Origin: Polaribacter vadi
GTDB lineage: Bacteria; Bacteroidota; Bacteroidia; Flavobacteriales; Flavobacteriaceae
DNA length: 64,000 nucleotides
Reading direction: 5' to 3'
Assembly (NCBI RefSeq): GCF_001761365.1
Contig: NZ_CP017477.1
Span: 3,276,001 to 3,340,000, forward strand
Shown: positions 25,901 to 34,952 of the stretch, one piece after another
Numbering within the stretch: the stretch's first letter is position 1
Layout: each line of letters opens with the position of its first letter
Translations under genes and position numbers: made by a program
Notes under the pieces: generated by a model
What the model saw: the letters and a program-made list of their open reading frames with translations, nothing else
Told to the model about the DNA's origin: nothing
Databases searched by the model: none

Positions 25901-27100
25901 ATGAAATTCAATCCAGCAGATAACATTCAAGATTTACAATATTTTGGCGAATTTGGAGGTGTAAATCCATCCATTTCAGATTCATCTACCTATACCTTTT
26001 TATCAGCAAAAACAATGTTCGATACTTTTGAAGGAAATGCTGATGGTTGTTATTTATATTCACGTCATTCTACACCTAGCAACTTATATTTAGGAGAAGC
26101 TTTAGCAGCAATGGAAGGTACAGAAACAGCCAATGTTACAGCATCAGGAATGGGCGCAATTACACCAGTTTTATTACAAATCTGCAATGCTGGAGATCAT
26201 ATTGTTTCTAGCAGAACAATTTATGGAGGTACCTATGCTTTCTTAAAAAACTTTACTCCAAAATTAGGCATCGAAACTACTTTTGTAGATATCACAAAAT
26301 TAGATTTGGTTGAAGCTGCTATTACAAAAAACACGAAAGTTTTATATTGCGAATCTGTAAGTAATCCACTTTTAGAAGTTGCAGATATTAAAGGGTTGTC
26401 AGCGTTAGCTAAAAAACATCATTTAAAATTGGTGGTTGATAATACTTTTTCTCCACTATCAATTTCTCCAGCAAAAATGGGTGCAGATATCGTTTGCCAT
26501 AGTTTAACAAAATTTATCAATGGTTCTTCAGATACTGTTGGTGGTGTTGTTTGTGGAAGTCAGGAATTTATCAACGATTTACGAAATGTAAATGATGGAG
26601 CTTGTATGTTATTAGGTTCAACTATGGATAGTTTACGAGCAGCATCTATTTTAAAAAACATGCGAACTTTGCACATCAGAATGAAACAGCATAGCTTTAA
26701 TGCTGCTTTTTTAGCTGATAAATTTGAAGCTGATGGATTAAAAACGGTGTATCCAGGTTTGGAAAGTCATCCTTCTCACCAACTTTTTAAAACCATGATG
26801 AATACAGAATATGGTTTTGGAGGCATGTTAACGATTGATGCTGGTTCTTTAGATAAAGCAAACGAGTTAATGGAATTAATGCAACATAAGAATTTAGGAT
26901 ATTTAGCAGTGAGTTTAGGGTTTTACAAAACATTATTTTCTGTTCCAGGAAGTTCTACGTCATCAGAAATACCAGAAAATGAGCAAAAAGAAATGGGTTT
27001 AACAGATGGTTTAATTCGTTTTTCAATTGGTTTAGATAACGATATTGAAAGAACTTACAACATGATGAAAGCTTGTATGGTTGAGGTTGGAGTTTTATAG
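25901..27100 (+). CDS. Cys/Met-metabolism PLP enzyme (methionine gamma-lyase-like)
   Basis: A 399-residue trans-sulfuration family enzyme. The PLP lysine is in 'CHSLTKFINGSSDTVGG'. Other motifs are 'YSRHSTPSNLYLGEALAAMEG', 'SRTIYGGTYAFLKNF' and 'YCESVSNPLLEVAD'. The family covers methionine gamma-lyase, cystathionine gamma-synthase/lyase and O-acetylhomoserine sulfhydrylase. The Cys that marks classical methionine gamma-lyases after 'YG' is replaced by Gly here, so exact activity is open. The divergent Lrp regulator argues for amino-acid catabolism. Confidence 0.82.
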   Translation: MKFNPADNIQDLQYFGEFGGVNPSISDSSTYTFLSAKTMFDTFEGNADGCYLYSRHSTPSNLYLGEALAAMEGTETANVTASGMGAITPVLLQICNAGDHIVSSRTIYGGTYAFLKNFTPKLGIETTFVDITKLDLVEAAITKNTKVLYCESVSNPLLEVADIKGLSALAKKHHLKLVVDNTFSPLSISPAKMGADIVCHSLTKFINGSSDTVGGVVCGSQEFINDLRNVNDGACMLLGSTMDSLRAASILKNMRTLHIRMKQHSFNAAFLADKFEADGLKTVYPGLESHPSHQLFKTMMNTEYGFGGMLTIDAGSLDKANELMELMQHKNLGYLAVSLGFYKTLFSVPGSSTSSEIPENEQKEMGLTDGLIRFSIGLDNDIERTYNMMKACMVEVGVL

Positions 27101-27140
27101 TTTTGTTTATAAGTTAAAAGTTAAAAAGAAATAAGAATTT

Positions 27141-27188
27141 GTCAGTTCGAGTGATTTTCGATTTTTTTGAGAAAATTGTATCGAGAAC
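27141..27188. repeat. Hairpin element GTTCGAG...TCGAGAAC
   Basis: The segment begins GTCAGTTCGAG and ends TATCGAGAAC, with a central hairpin ATTTTC (27154-27159)/GAAAAT (27171-27176). From memory similar 'CAGTTCGAGTG...TCGAGAAC' elements are frequent between flavobacterial genes. It lies between convergent genes and could also serve as a terminator. Confidence 0.4.
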
Positions 27189-27215
27189 AAGTTCAAATTT
27201 CCATTTTGCTAACTG

Positions 27216-28238
27216 CTAAATCCCTTTCAAACGCTCAATAAACTTGCTAAAATCCTCTCCATTTGGCGGATTTCCATTAAAAGGTAAAATATCCCATTCA
27301 TCACTTTCATTAAAGAGTGTAAAGTTAAAAACGGAAGTATTTGCATCATCAGGATTTAAAGGAGGATACCTTAAATCGATATATTTATAAGTGCCTATTT
27401 TTTCTTTTTTGGTGATTTTAAAATAACTATTACTAAACCAAGCAAGGGTTTGTAAATTAGCATCATTCATATCAATTAAATCGTGCTTTTTTTCAATTTT
27501 GATAATCTTTTTTGAGAGTCCACTTTTATCAAACAACGAATAAAAAGCATAATGATATTCGTTTTCAGTTTCTGCAACTGCATACCATAAAATATTATTT
27601 AAAATTGTGGGTTGAGCTGTAAAACGTGTATAAGAAATTCCTGCTTTTTCAAAAGATTTTTTAAAAACAGCATCCATATAAAACTTATTAAAAATTGTCA
27701 AAACCATATAAGCAGTGCTAATATAAATACCTGCTTTTAACCAAATTTGTCTTTTAGGTTTATTTCCTTTGAAAAACATCAAAATAATTATACAAATTAA
27801 AAATGGTAATGTGTATAAAGGATCTACCACAGAAATATTATTAAATGCAACTCTGTAATCAGAGAAAGGCGCGAATAATTGCGTTCCATAAGGTGTAAAA
27901 CAATCTAAAATTGGGTGTGTAAAAATTGCCCAAAAGAAAAGTAGAATCCAATTTCTTAGTGTGGTTGAATCTTTCCTGTTTCCAGTATTGTATAGTTTGT
28001 AAGTAATCCATCCAAAGAAAAAACAGCCAATAAAAGCGAATAAAATAGAGTGCATAAAACCTCTATGAAAAGCCATAGCCTGTATTTCATTATTGTATAA
28101 TAACCGCCCAATAAAAACATCTAAATCTGGAATTGTACCTCCAATTGCTCCAAACAAAAGCGCTTTATTTCCTATTTTTTTACCAAGAATTGCCTCTCCA
28201 CAAGCAGCACCTAAAACAATTTGAGTTAACGAATCCAT
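27216..28238 (-). CDS. YdjM-family (LexA-binding, DUF457) membrane protein
   Basis: A 340-residue protein when started at the ATG at 28238 ('MDSLTQIVLGAACGEAILG'), which is the conserved family N-terminus; an upstream ATG at 28295 would add 19 non-conserved residues. Residues about 1-190 carry several membrane segments and the metal-dependent hydrolase-type motifs 'IPDLDVF', 'HRGFMHSILF' and 'THPILDCFTPYG' (His and Asp residues). The C-terminal 150 residues are soluble. The biochemical role of the family is not established. It is divergent from nhaC. Confidence 0.85.
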   Translation of the reverse strand: MDSLTQIVLGAACGEAILGKKIGNKALLFGAIGGTIPDLDVFIGRLLYNNEIQAMAFHRGFMHSILFAFIGCFFFGWITYKLYNTGNRKDSTTLRNWILLFFWAIFTHPILDCFTPYGTQLFAPFSDYRVAFNNISVVDPLYTLPFLICIIILMFFKGNKPKRQIWLKAGIYISTAYMVLTIFNKFYMDAVFKKSFEKAGISYTRFTAQPTILNNILWYAVAETENEYHYAFYSLFDKSGLSKKIIKIEKKHDLIDMNDANLQTLAWFSNSYFKITKKEKIGTYKYIDLRYPPLNPDDANTSVFNFTLFNESDEWDILPFNGNPPNGEDFSKFIERLKGI

Positions 28239-28315
28239 TTTGTAAAAATAAGTCAAGCAATTTGATTTGCATAACATTCTGTAAAATCGTAACATTACAG
28301 TAGAAAAATTATAGA

Positions 28316-29785
28316 ATGGCAGACAACAAAAATTTATCAGAAATAGAAATTGAAGATCAAAAAATCATGGAGAATAAAGAGCTCAATCTTTTTGAATCTT
28401 TAATTCCAGTAGTTTTATTGATGAGTTTATTGGCTTATAATATCTTTTTTGTAGAGGATCAAGAATGGTTTGGAGCCTACACAAATCAATATATTTTATT
28501 AATTGGAGGTGCAATTGCAGCAGCAGTTGGTTTTTTTAATAAAGTATCATTAAACAAAATGATTGCAGAAGTTTGGGAAAACTGGAAAAGTGTTTTTGTG
28601 CCCATTATGATTTTATTTTTGGTAGGAGCTTTAGCAGGAACTTGGTTGGTAAGTGGTATTATTCCAGCTATGGTTTATTATGGATTGCAGGTTTTGAGTC
28701 CAGCTATTTTTTTACCAGCATCTGTAATTATTGCAGCAATAATTTCGATTGCAACAGGTAGTTCTTGGACAACATCTGCAACAGTTGGTATTGCATTAAT
28801 TGGTATTGGAAGTGCTTTAGGAATTCCAACAGGCATGATTGCTGGAGCTGTAATTTCTGGTGCATATTTTGGCGATAAAATGTCTCCACTTTCTGATACT
28901 ACAAATTTAGCACCTGCAATGGCTGGTACAGATTTGTTTACGCACATAAAATACATGGCCTACACAACTGTGCCAACTATTATAATAACATTAATTGTTT
29001 TTGCCATTTTGAGTGGCACAATTGATACTACAGGAAATGCAGATATCAGTAATTTATTAGCTTCAATTAATAATACATTTAATATTACACCGTGGTTATT
29101 TTTAGTGCCAGGAATTGTAATTGCTATGATTTTAATGAAAACAAAGCCATTAGTTGCTTTAGGAGTAGGTGTTTTATTAGCTGCTGTTTTTGCTTTTATT
29201 TTTCAAGGTGATGTTTTAGAAAGTTTATCAACATCAAAATTTCAAGCAATTATAAATTCAATTTTAGTAGATACGAATATTCAAACGGATGATGAAAAAC
29301 TGTCGGAATTATTTTCTTCTGGAGGAATGAATGGAATGCTTTGGACGATTTTTTTAATTATCTGTGCCATGGTTTTTGGTGGAGTTATGGATGCTATTGG
29401 TGCATTAGCAAAAATTACAAAAAGCCTATTAGCTGTAGCAACTTCTGTATTTGGGTTGTTTGCAAGTACAGTTGTAAGTTGTTTAGGTTTAAATATTGTT
29501 GCTTCAGACCAGTATTTGGCTTTGGTTATTCCTGGTAAAATGTTTAAAAAAGCTTACGAGGATAAAGGTTTAGCTCCAGAAAATTTGAGTAGAACTTTAG
29601 AGGATTCTGGAACTGTTACCTCAGTTTTAATTCCTTGGAATACGTGTGGAGCTTATCAATCTGGAGTTTTAGGAGTTGATGTTGGAGATTATTTTTTCTA
29701 TGCAATCTTTAACTATTTAAGTCCTATAATGACGTTATTGTTTGCTGCTTTTAATTTAAAAATTAGAATGATTATTAAGAAATAA
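28316..29785 (+). CDS. NhaC-family Na+/H+ antiporter
   Basis: A 489-residue membrane protein with about 11-12 predicted transmembrane segments. The NhaC core block 'IATGSSWTTSATVG', 'GAVISGAYFGDKMSPLSDTTN' and the C-terminal 'LEDSGTVTSVLIPWNTCGAYQ' are clear. It exports Na+ (or couples malate/lactate exchange in some relatives) at the inner membrane. It fits the sodium-based energetics indicated by the nqr operon later in the window. Confidence 0.92.
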   Translation: MADNKNLSEIEIEDQKIMENKELNLFESLIPVVLLMSLLAYNIFFVEDQEWFGAYTNQYILLIGGAIAAAVGFFNKVSLNKMIAEVWENWKSVFVPIMILFLVGALAGTWLVSGIIPAMVYYGLQVLSPAIFLPASVIIAAIISIATGSSWTTSATVGIALIGIGSALGIPTGMIAGAVISGAYFGDKMSPLSDTTNLAPAMAGTDLFTHIKYMAYTTVPTIIITLIVFAILSGTIDTTGNADISNLLASINNTFNITPWLFLVPGIVIAMILMKTKPLVALGVGVLLAAVFAFIFQGDVLESLSTSKFQAIINSILVDTNIQTDDEKLSELFSSGGMNGMLWTIFLIICAMVFGGVMDAIGALAKITKSLLAVATSVFGLFASTVVSCLGLNIVASDQYLALVIPGKMFKKAYEDKGLAPENLSRTLEDSGTVTSVLIPWNTCGAYQSGVLGVDVGDYFFYAIFNYLSPIMTLLFAAFNLKIRMIIKK

Positions 29786-29809
29786 TTCTGAAATGCTTTA
29801 AATTTTATT

Positions 29810-30382
29810 TTAGAAATTATAATTAAAGCCTACTAAAAATTCTTTTCGGTTGCTATAAAATGTAAGTTCCATATGTTTTTGTTGATATTCTGTAGTGAAC
29901 AATAAGTTGCTTCCCAAACCAATGGCTGCTCCTGCTAAAACATCTAAAATATCGTGTTTTTTAGAATCAATTCTACTTGCTGCAGTAAAACCTGCTATAG
30001 CATAAGCAGGAATACTATATTTAAAACCATAACGTTTGTGAATAAAACCTGCACTTTGAAAAGTTGTAGAAGTATGCCCAGAAGGGAAAGAGTTATCATT
30101 ACTCATATCTGGTCTTTGTTTATTTACCCCTAATTTTAAACCATAAGTAACTGCGCTTGTTAGCAAAAAACCTTTTGTAAATTGCCAAGAACCTTGCTTA
30201 TCGCCAATAATTAGAGTTGTACTAAAGGTAGCAACTGGTAAAGTAAACAATAAAATATCGCCAATTTTTTGAGTTGTACCAATTTGTGGTTTTGTGACAC
30301 TTGTATCTTGCGCAAAAAGTGGCGTAGTCAAAAGATATACAAAAATAAAAACCGATAATAATGGATTTAGTTTGTTAATCAT
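29810..30382 (-). CDS. Exported PAP2-family phosphatase
   Basis: A 190-residue PAP2 superfamily protein with an N-terminal signal sequence ('LLSVFIFVYLLTTPLFAQ'). All three phosphatase motifs are present: 'KQRPD' (K...RP), 'FPSGHTS' and 'SRIDSKKHDILDVLAG' (SR...H...D). It probably hydrolyses a lipid phosphate (for example lipid A or undecaprenyl pyrophosphate) at the periplasmic side. It lies 17 nt after the receptor gene on the minus strand and is likely co-transcribed from the regulated promoter at 32836-32871. Confidence 0.9.
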   Translation of the reverse strand: MINKLNPLLSVFIFVYLLTTPLFAQDTSVTKPQIGTTQKIGDILLFTLPVATFSTTLIIGDKQGSWQFTKGFLLTSAVTYGLKLGVNKQRPDMSNDNSFPSGHTSTTFQSAGFIHKRYGFKYSIPAYAIAGFTAASRIDSKKHDILDVLAGAAIGLGSNLLFTTEYQQKHMELTFYSNRKEFLVGFNYNF

Positions 30383-30399
30383 TATTTTTAAAAACTTTA

Positions 30400-32817
30400 T
30401 TAAAATTTATATTTCATCCCTAAACGTACAATCTGAGTTTCATAATAATTCTCATACAAAGCAGAAAAACCTTTGTCTTTAATACGTTGTCTTAAACCAA
30501 AATTGTTAAATAAATCGCTTACAGCTAGAGTGATTTCTCCTTTTTTATTCCAAAGAGATTTCTTTAAACCTAAATCAACAGAAGAACGTGCCAATTCTTC
30601 TCCTTGTGGAATATTACGTTTGGAATAATACAAACCTGTAATTTGAGCTTCGATATGTAAGGGAAGTGTAAATGAGTTTGTTAATTTAAAGTCGCCTGCT
30701 GTATTAGATGTTTTATCAATAGAAAAAGTTCTCTTAAAAGGAAACAGTAAAGTACCTTGAAAAGCATTTATATTATTTTGATACACATTTGTACTTGCAA
30801 TTAATTTCCAATTTTCGGCAAGATCTTGACTGAATAATAATTCAATTCCTGTATTGGTACTTTCGCCAGTGTTTTGATAAATTCGATTTACAATATCATA
30901 CTCTGGGTTGCTATTATCAATACTAAATATGCGTTGGTAAGCTCCAGTTATCTGTCTATGATATACTGCAGAAAATAATGAACCAGTTTCCCAATTATAA
31001 CGATGTGCAGCCTCTATACTATTTGTAAATTGCGGGCGTAAATATGGGTTTCCTACTTTTAGCAATTCTGGGTCATCATATTTAGGAAAAACACGCAATT
31101 CTGGTTCTCCTGGTCTGTCTATTCTTCTGTTGTAAAATAAAGAAATTTTATTTTTATCATTTATTTTATAAGTAAAACGTAAACTTGGAAATAACTCAAA
31201 ATAATTATAAGCGTCATTGCTTGCATAATAGATATTTATAGGATCTAACTCATAAGAAACATCAGTTTGTTCTGCTCTTAAACCAGCTTCTACATCAAAT
31301 TTTTCTTTTTCTAATAAATAATTTCCATAGAAAGCATATAAGCTCTCTTTCCAAGTAGAAAAATCTCCCAAATCTGGATAAATAATAGATTTATTTCCAC
31401 GGTTTATGGAATAATCAACAGGTAAATTTCTAAATCTTGCTTTTACACCTAATTCTAAACGCCCATTGCTTAAAGCACGTGTATAATCTGTAGAGATACT
31501 TGTGGTGTGTTCAATGGCGCGAATATTTGTCATATCTCTACCAATTCTTATGGCAGAACTATCATTTAAAAAATAACTTTCGTCTTCTAAACCTTTTGTA
31601 TATTGAGCGTTTGCAGAAATCGAGTGCCCTGCTTGCTCAAAATTATGTTTGTAATTTATAGATGCATTTATATAACTGGTAACTTCTTCTTCTTTCCAAG
31701 TATATAAACGATTTCTAATTCTATTATTAAGGTTGATAAAAGCTACTTGAGAGGTGTCTATATGTTTTTCTCTATCAAACATTGCAGCAATTGTTATGGC
31801 GTCATTTTTGTTGATTTCCCAATCAACACCCCCTGTAATTATAGAACGAAATTGTCTTCTATTTTCTGGAACTTGAGAAATAATATTTCTTCCATCATCA
31901 TAATTTCTGGTGGTAAATTCGTTATTTGGTAACGCTTCTTGAATAATAAATTCTGATTGTAAAAAGTAATTTAGATTTTTAGTTCTGTAATTTAGATTTA
32001 AACTCGGAATTAATTTCGGGTTTACAGAATAACTTCCTAAATCTGTAGGTGTATCTTCTTTTCTTTTTGATAAAGCACCTAAACCAAAAGAAAAACCAAC
32101 ATCGCCATTTAAACCTGTTTGTTTTTCTTTTTTGTAGATGATATTTACAATCCCTGCAAAGCCATTCGCATCATATTTTGCTGACGGATTATTAATAATT
32201 TCAATTCTTTCTATGTTAGAAGCAGGAATATTACTCAACCCTTTTTGATTTCCAAAACCTGTTAAGCTTGATTGTTTTCCATCAATTAAAACAACTACTT
32301 TATCACTTCCACGTAAAACTACTTTTCCATCTTGATCAAAAGCGACACCAGGCATTGTTTTCATAGCATCTAAAACTGACCCTCCAGATTGCGCAATATT
32401 ATCTGTTAAACTAAAAGATTTTTTATCTAAAGCCGCATTTACTGTCGCTCTTTTTGTTTCGATTGTAATTTCATCTAAAGATTCTGCTGAAGCTATTAGT
32501 TCTATTTTTCCTAAATCGAAAATAGGATTTAATCCTCCAGAAGTTATAGTTCTTTTTACTGTTTGAAAACCTATGCAAGAGATGTTTACAGTGTATTTTC
32601 CTATTGCTAAATTTTTTATTTCAAAACGACCAGCATCATCTGAAATTGCGCCTGTAATTATTTTGTTGGTAGTTTCATCATTTACAGAAATAGTTACAAA
32701 AGGTAAGGTTTCCTTTGTTTCTTGATCTAATATTTGCCCTGTAATTGTAATCGTTTTTTGTGCATTTATGCATAATGTAAATAGCAATAGAAGTATTGTA
32801 TAGCTGTATCTAAACAT
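30400..32817 (-). CDS. TonB-dependent receptor-like outer-membrane protein
   Basis: An 805-residue protein from ATG 32817 ('MFRYSYTILLLLFTLCINAQ', signal peptide). A longer start at 32838 would lie at or before the predicted transcription start. Domains: CarboxypepD_reg-like (about 22-110, 'ITGQILDQETKETLPFVTISV'), plug ('MKTMPGVAFDQDGKVVLRG', 'RIEIINNPSAKYDANGFAGI'), and a large outer-membrane barrel (about 220-805). It is a paralogue of the receptor at 4985 in architecture. The promoter carries the same operator as the response-regulator gene, and the downstream gene is a PAP2 phosphatase. Confidence 0.87.
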   Translation of the reverse strand: MFRYSYTILLLLFTLCINAQKTITITGQILDQETKETLPFVTISVNDETTNKIITGAISDDAGRFEIKNLAIGKYTVNISCIGFQTVKRTITSGGLNPIFDLGKIELIASAESLDEITIETKRATVNAALDKKSFSLTDNIAQSGGSVLDAMKTMPGVAFDQDGKVVLRGSDKVVVLIDGKQSSLTGFGNQKGLSNIPASNIERIEIINNPSAKYDANGFAGIVNIIYKKEKQTGLNGDVGFSFGLGALSKRKEDTPTDLGSYSVNPKLIPSLNLNYRTKNLNYFLQSEFIIQEALPNNEFTTRNYDDGRNIISQVPENRRQFRSIITGGVDWEINKNDAITIAAMFDREKHIDTSQVAFINLNNRIRNRLYTWKEEEVTSYINASINYKHNFEQAGHSISANAQYTKGLEDESYFLNDSSAIRIGRDMTNIRAIEHTTSISTDYTRALSNGRLELGVKARFRNLPVDYSINRGNKSIIYPDLGDFSTWKESLYAFYGNYLLEKEKFDVEAGLRAEQTDVSYELDPINIYYASNDAYNYFELFPSLRFTYKINDKNKISLFYNRRIDRPGEPELRVFPKYDDPELLKVGNPYLRPQFTNSIEAAHRYNWETGSLFSAVYHRQITGAYQRIFSIDNSNPEYDIVNRIYQNTGESTNTGIELLFSQDLAENWKLIASTNVYQNNINAFQGTLLFPFKRTFSIDKTSNTAGDFKLTNSFTLPLHIEAQITGLYYSKRNIPQGEELARSSVDLGLKKSLWNKKGEITLAVSDLFNNFGLRQRIKDKGFSALYENYYETQIVRLGMKYKF

Positions 32818-32835
32818 TTTTTTATTTTGATACAC

Positions 32836-32871
32836 CAAAAGTAGTATTGAAATCTAAAGAGATTTTAAAGA
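32836..32871 (-). promoter_or_regulatory. Response-regulator-type promoter of the receptor-PAP2 operon
   Basis: On the minus strand the -7 box is TACTTTTG (32843-32836), an exact TAnnTTTG. Upstream of it by 10 nt is a direct repeat, on the + strand CTAAAGA-N4-TTAAAGA (32854-32871), with an 11-bp period as bound by OmpR/PhoB-type dimers. No TTG -33 element is present. The same repeat at the same distance precedes the response-regulator gene. Confidence 0.65.
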
Positions 32872-32893
32872 AATAGCTTTAGATGTAATAATT

Positions 32894-34144
32894 TTACTTT
32901 TTAAATTGAAGTGAAAAAGTATGTCGGTTTTTTGTAAACTGATAAGAAACATCAAAATGATATAAGTCGCAAATTTTTTTAATAATTGCCAAGCCCAAAC
33001 CTATGGATTGGTTTTTTGTAGATTCTCTATAAAAACGCTGGAATAATTTCTCTGGATGCAAAATTGCTTTTTCACCAATATTAGAGATTACCAAAGAATT
33101 TTCATCAACAGAAATTAAAACAGCATTATTTTTTAAACTGTATTTTAATGCATTAGTAATTAGGTTGTTAATCAAAATATCTGCTAAAAAGGCATCCATA
33201 GAAATTATTAAATTTTTAGTTGCTGTAAAATGAATAGTATTTGAAGTTAGTTCTTTATAATTATTTATTTTCTCGTTAATTAAATCGGTTAGATTTATAG
33301 AGGTGGTACTTATAAACTGATTATTATCAATTTTTGTGAGAATAGTAATTTTTTTATTGAGTTGTTTTAATCGCTGAATATCTTTTTGAATGGATGTTAT
33401 TTGGTTAAATTGCTTTTCATTGATTGTATTTTCATTAATAATTGAATCAATTTTAGCTTGAATTATTGCCAAAGGAGTTTGTATTTCATGAGAAACATCT
33501 TCTGTAAATTGCTTTAAGTTTTCGTAATCTCTTTTAACTTTTCCTGTTAAGGTTTCAATTTCTGATTTTAATTCTGAAAACTCTAAAATATCACTTTCAA
33601 CCAAATGAATAGGCTCTTTAGATGTTAAAGAGAAGTTTTTCATTTGTTCTAAATTCATAAAAAAAGGTTTCCATATAGTAAGGTTCCTTTTAGTGTTAAA
33701 ATAGAACAAGAACATAAAAACTAACGAAAAGATTATTAAATAAGAAACTACAATGGCTACTAAAATATTTTCAGTTTCTACCACTAAATTACGAACTGTA
33801 ATTTGATACTTTTTTCCGTTGATTTTCTTAAAAGTAGATAGTTCTCTAAAAAGCTCCATTTCGTCTTGCGAGGGATCATAAATAATGGTGTCTTTTAAAA
33901 ATTTTTTCTTTAAGAGATGAATCTTTTTTACTTCTGTAACTGGTGGTAAAGAATAAATATTTTCATTATTTTCTAAAGCGTGTACAACTCTTGCTTCAGT
34001 TGAATATAAAACTTCTTCAACTTCATTTTGTAATAAATTTCTGGTATAAAAATACAATACAATCGAACTTAAAACAATCAAGAATAAACCAGTAAAAAGA
34101 AAGGTTTTAGATGTTTTTTTGATAAGTTTTATCTTTTTATTCAC
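32894..34144 (-). CDS. Sensor histidine kinase
   Basis: A 416-residue membrane kinase. Two transmembrane segments (about 13-33 and 126-149) enclose a periplasmic sensor of about 90 residues. The dimerisation domain has the phospho-acceptor His in 'DVSHEIQTPLA' (about His219), and the ATPase domain has the N box 'NNLITNALKYS' and the G box 'GLGLAIIKKI'. The sensor has no recognisable ligand motif. It starts 3 nt after the response-regulator stop, so the two are co-translated. Confidence 0.93.
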   Translation of the reverse strand: MNKKIKLIKKTSKTFLFTGLFLIVLSSIVLYFYTRNLLQNEVEEVLYSTEARVVHALENNENIYSLPPVTEVKKIHLLKKKFLKDTIIYDPSQDEMELFRELSTFKKINGKKYQITVRNLVVETENILVAIVVSYLIIFSLVFMFLFYFNTKRNLTIWKPFFMNLEQMKNFSLTSKEPIHLVESDILEFSELKSEIETLTGKVKRDYENLKQFTEDVSHEIQTPLAIIQAKIDSIINENTINEKQFNQITSIQKDIQRLKQLNKKITILTKIDNNQFISTTSINLTDLINEKINNYKELTSNTIHFTATKNLIISMDAFLADILINNLITNALKYSLKNNAVLISVDENSLVISNIGEKAILHPEKLFQRFYRESTKNQSIGLGLAIIKKICDLYHFDVSYQFTKNRHTFSLQFKK

Positions 34145-34147
34145 GTT

Positions 34148-34822
34148 TTAATCTTCTATAAATTTATAACCACTTCCATAAGCGGTTTTTATATATTTTG
34201 CGCCTTCTGCTGTTAATTTTTTTCGTAAGTTATTTATATGAACATAAATAAAATCGAAATTATCGAGTAAATCACTATCATCTCCACAAAGATGTTCTGC
34301 GATAATTTCTTTGGATAAAACACGCCCTTTATTTGAAATGAAAAATATTAATAAATCGTATTCTTTCTTTGTTAATGCCATTTCTTTATCGGCAATAAAA
34401 GCGGCTTTAGATTTTGTGTCAATTTTTATTTCATTAAATTCTATAACTTCATCTCCACCATATTTTCCACGACGTAAAACTGCTTTAATTCTAGAATTTA
34501 GTTCTGCTAAATGGAATGGTTTTGTCATATAATCATCTGCTCCTAAATCTAAACCTTCTAATTTATCAGAAAGAGAGTTGTTTGCAGAAATAATAATAAC
34601 ACCAGCTCTTTTTTTATTTTTTTTAATTATTTTTAGTATATCAATTCCACTTCCAGAAATTAGATTAATATCTAAAATAACAATATCATAATCATAGATA
34701 GCTACTTTTTCAAAAGCCTCTTCAAAATTAGACGCTACTTCACAAATATTGCCATCCTTTTGTAAATAATCTGCAATAGCTTGTTGCAAATCAGTTTCAT
34801 CTTCGGCTATTAAATATTTCAT
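34148..34822 (-). CDS. OmpR-family response regulator
   Basis: A 224-residue regulator. The receiver domain (1-120) has the acidic pair 'EDE', the phosphorylated Asp in 'VILDINL' (about Asp51) and the conserved Lys in 'YMTKPF'. The C-terminal winged helix (about 128-222) has 'LTKKEYDLLIFF' and 'YVHINNLRKKL ... AYGSGYKF'. It heads an operon with the kinase. Its own promoter carries the direct repeat shared with the receptor promoter, which indicates autoregulation and control of the receptor-PAP2 operon. Confidence 0.94.
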   Translation of the reverse strand: MKYLIAEDETDLQQAIADYLQKDGNICEVASNFEEAFEKVAIYDYDIVILDINLISGSGIDILKIIKKNKKRAGVIIISANNSLSDKLEGLDLGADDYMTKPFHLAELNSRIKAVLRRGKYGGDEVIEFNEIKIDTKSKAAFIADKEMALTKKEYDLLIFFISNKGRVLSKEIIAEHLCGDDSDLLDNFDFIYVHINNLRKKLTAEGAKYIKTAYGSGYKFIED

Positions 34823-34840
34823 TTTGCATATTTTAAATAC

Positions 34841-34876
34841 TAAAAGTAGGGTAAGATTCTAAAGAAATATTAAAGA
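34841..34876 (-). promoter_or_regulatory. Response-regulator promoter with matching direct-repeat operator
   Basis: Minus-strand -7 box TACTTTTA (34848-34841, one mismatch to consensus). After 10 nt comes CTAAAGA-N4-TTAAAGA (+ strand, 34859-34876). Box, spacer length and repeat agree with 32836-32871, and AAAAGTAG is also shared. Confidence 0.65.
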
Positions 34877-34915
34877 TAAAAGTAATTCATTAAAATTCTT
34901 TTTAGATTTGTAAAT

Positions 34916-34923
34916 TATATTTG
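34916..34923 (+). promoter_or_regulatory. -7 box of the divergent PAP2 gene
   Basis: TATATTTG fits TAnnTTTG and lies 29 nt before the ATG at 34953. A second match, TAGATTTG, lies at 34903-34910. No TTG at the normal -33 distance was found for either. Confidence 0.5.
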
Positions 34924-34952
34924 TAAAATTAATTAGAACTTTCAACTATACA

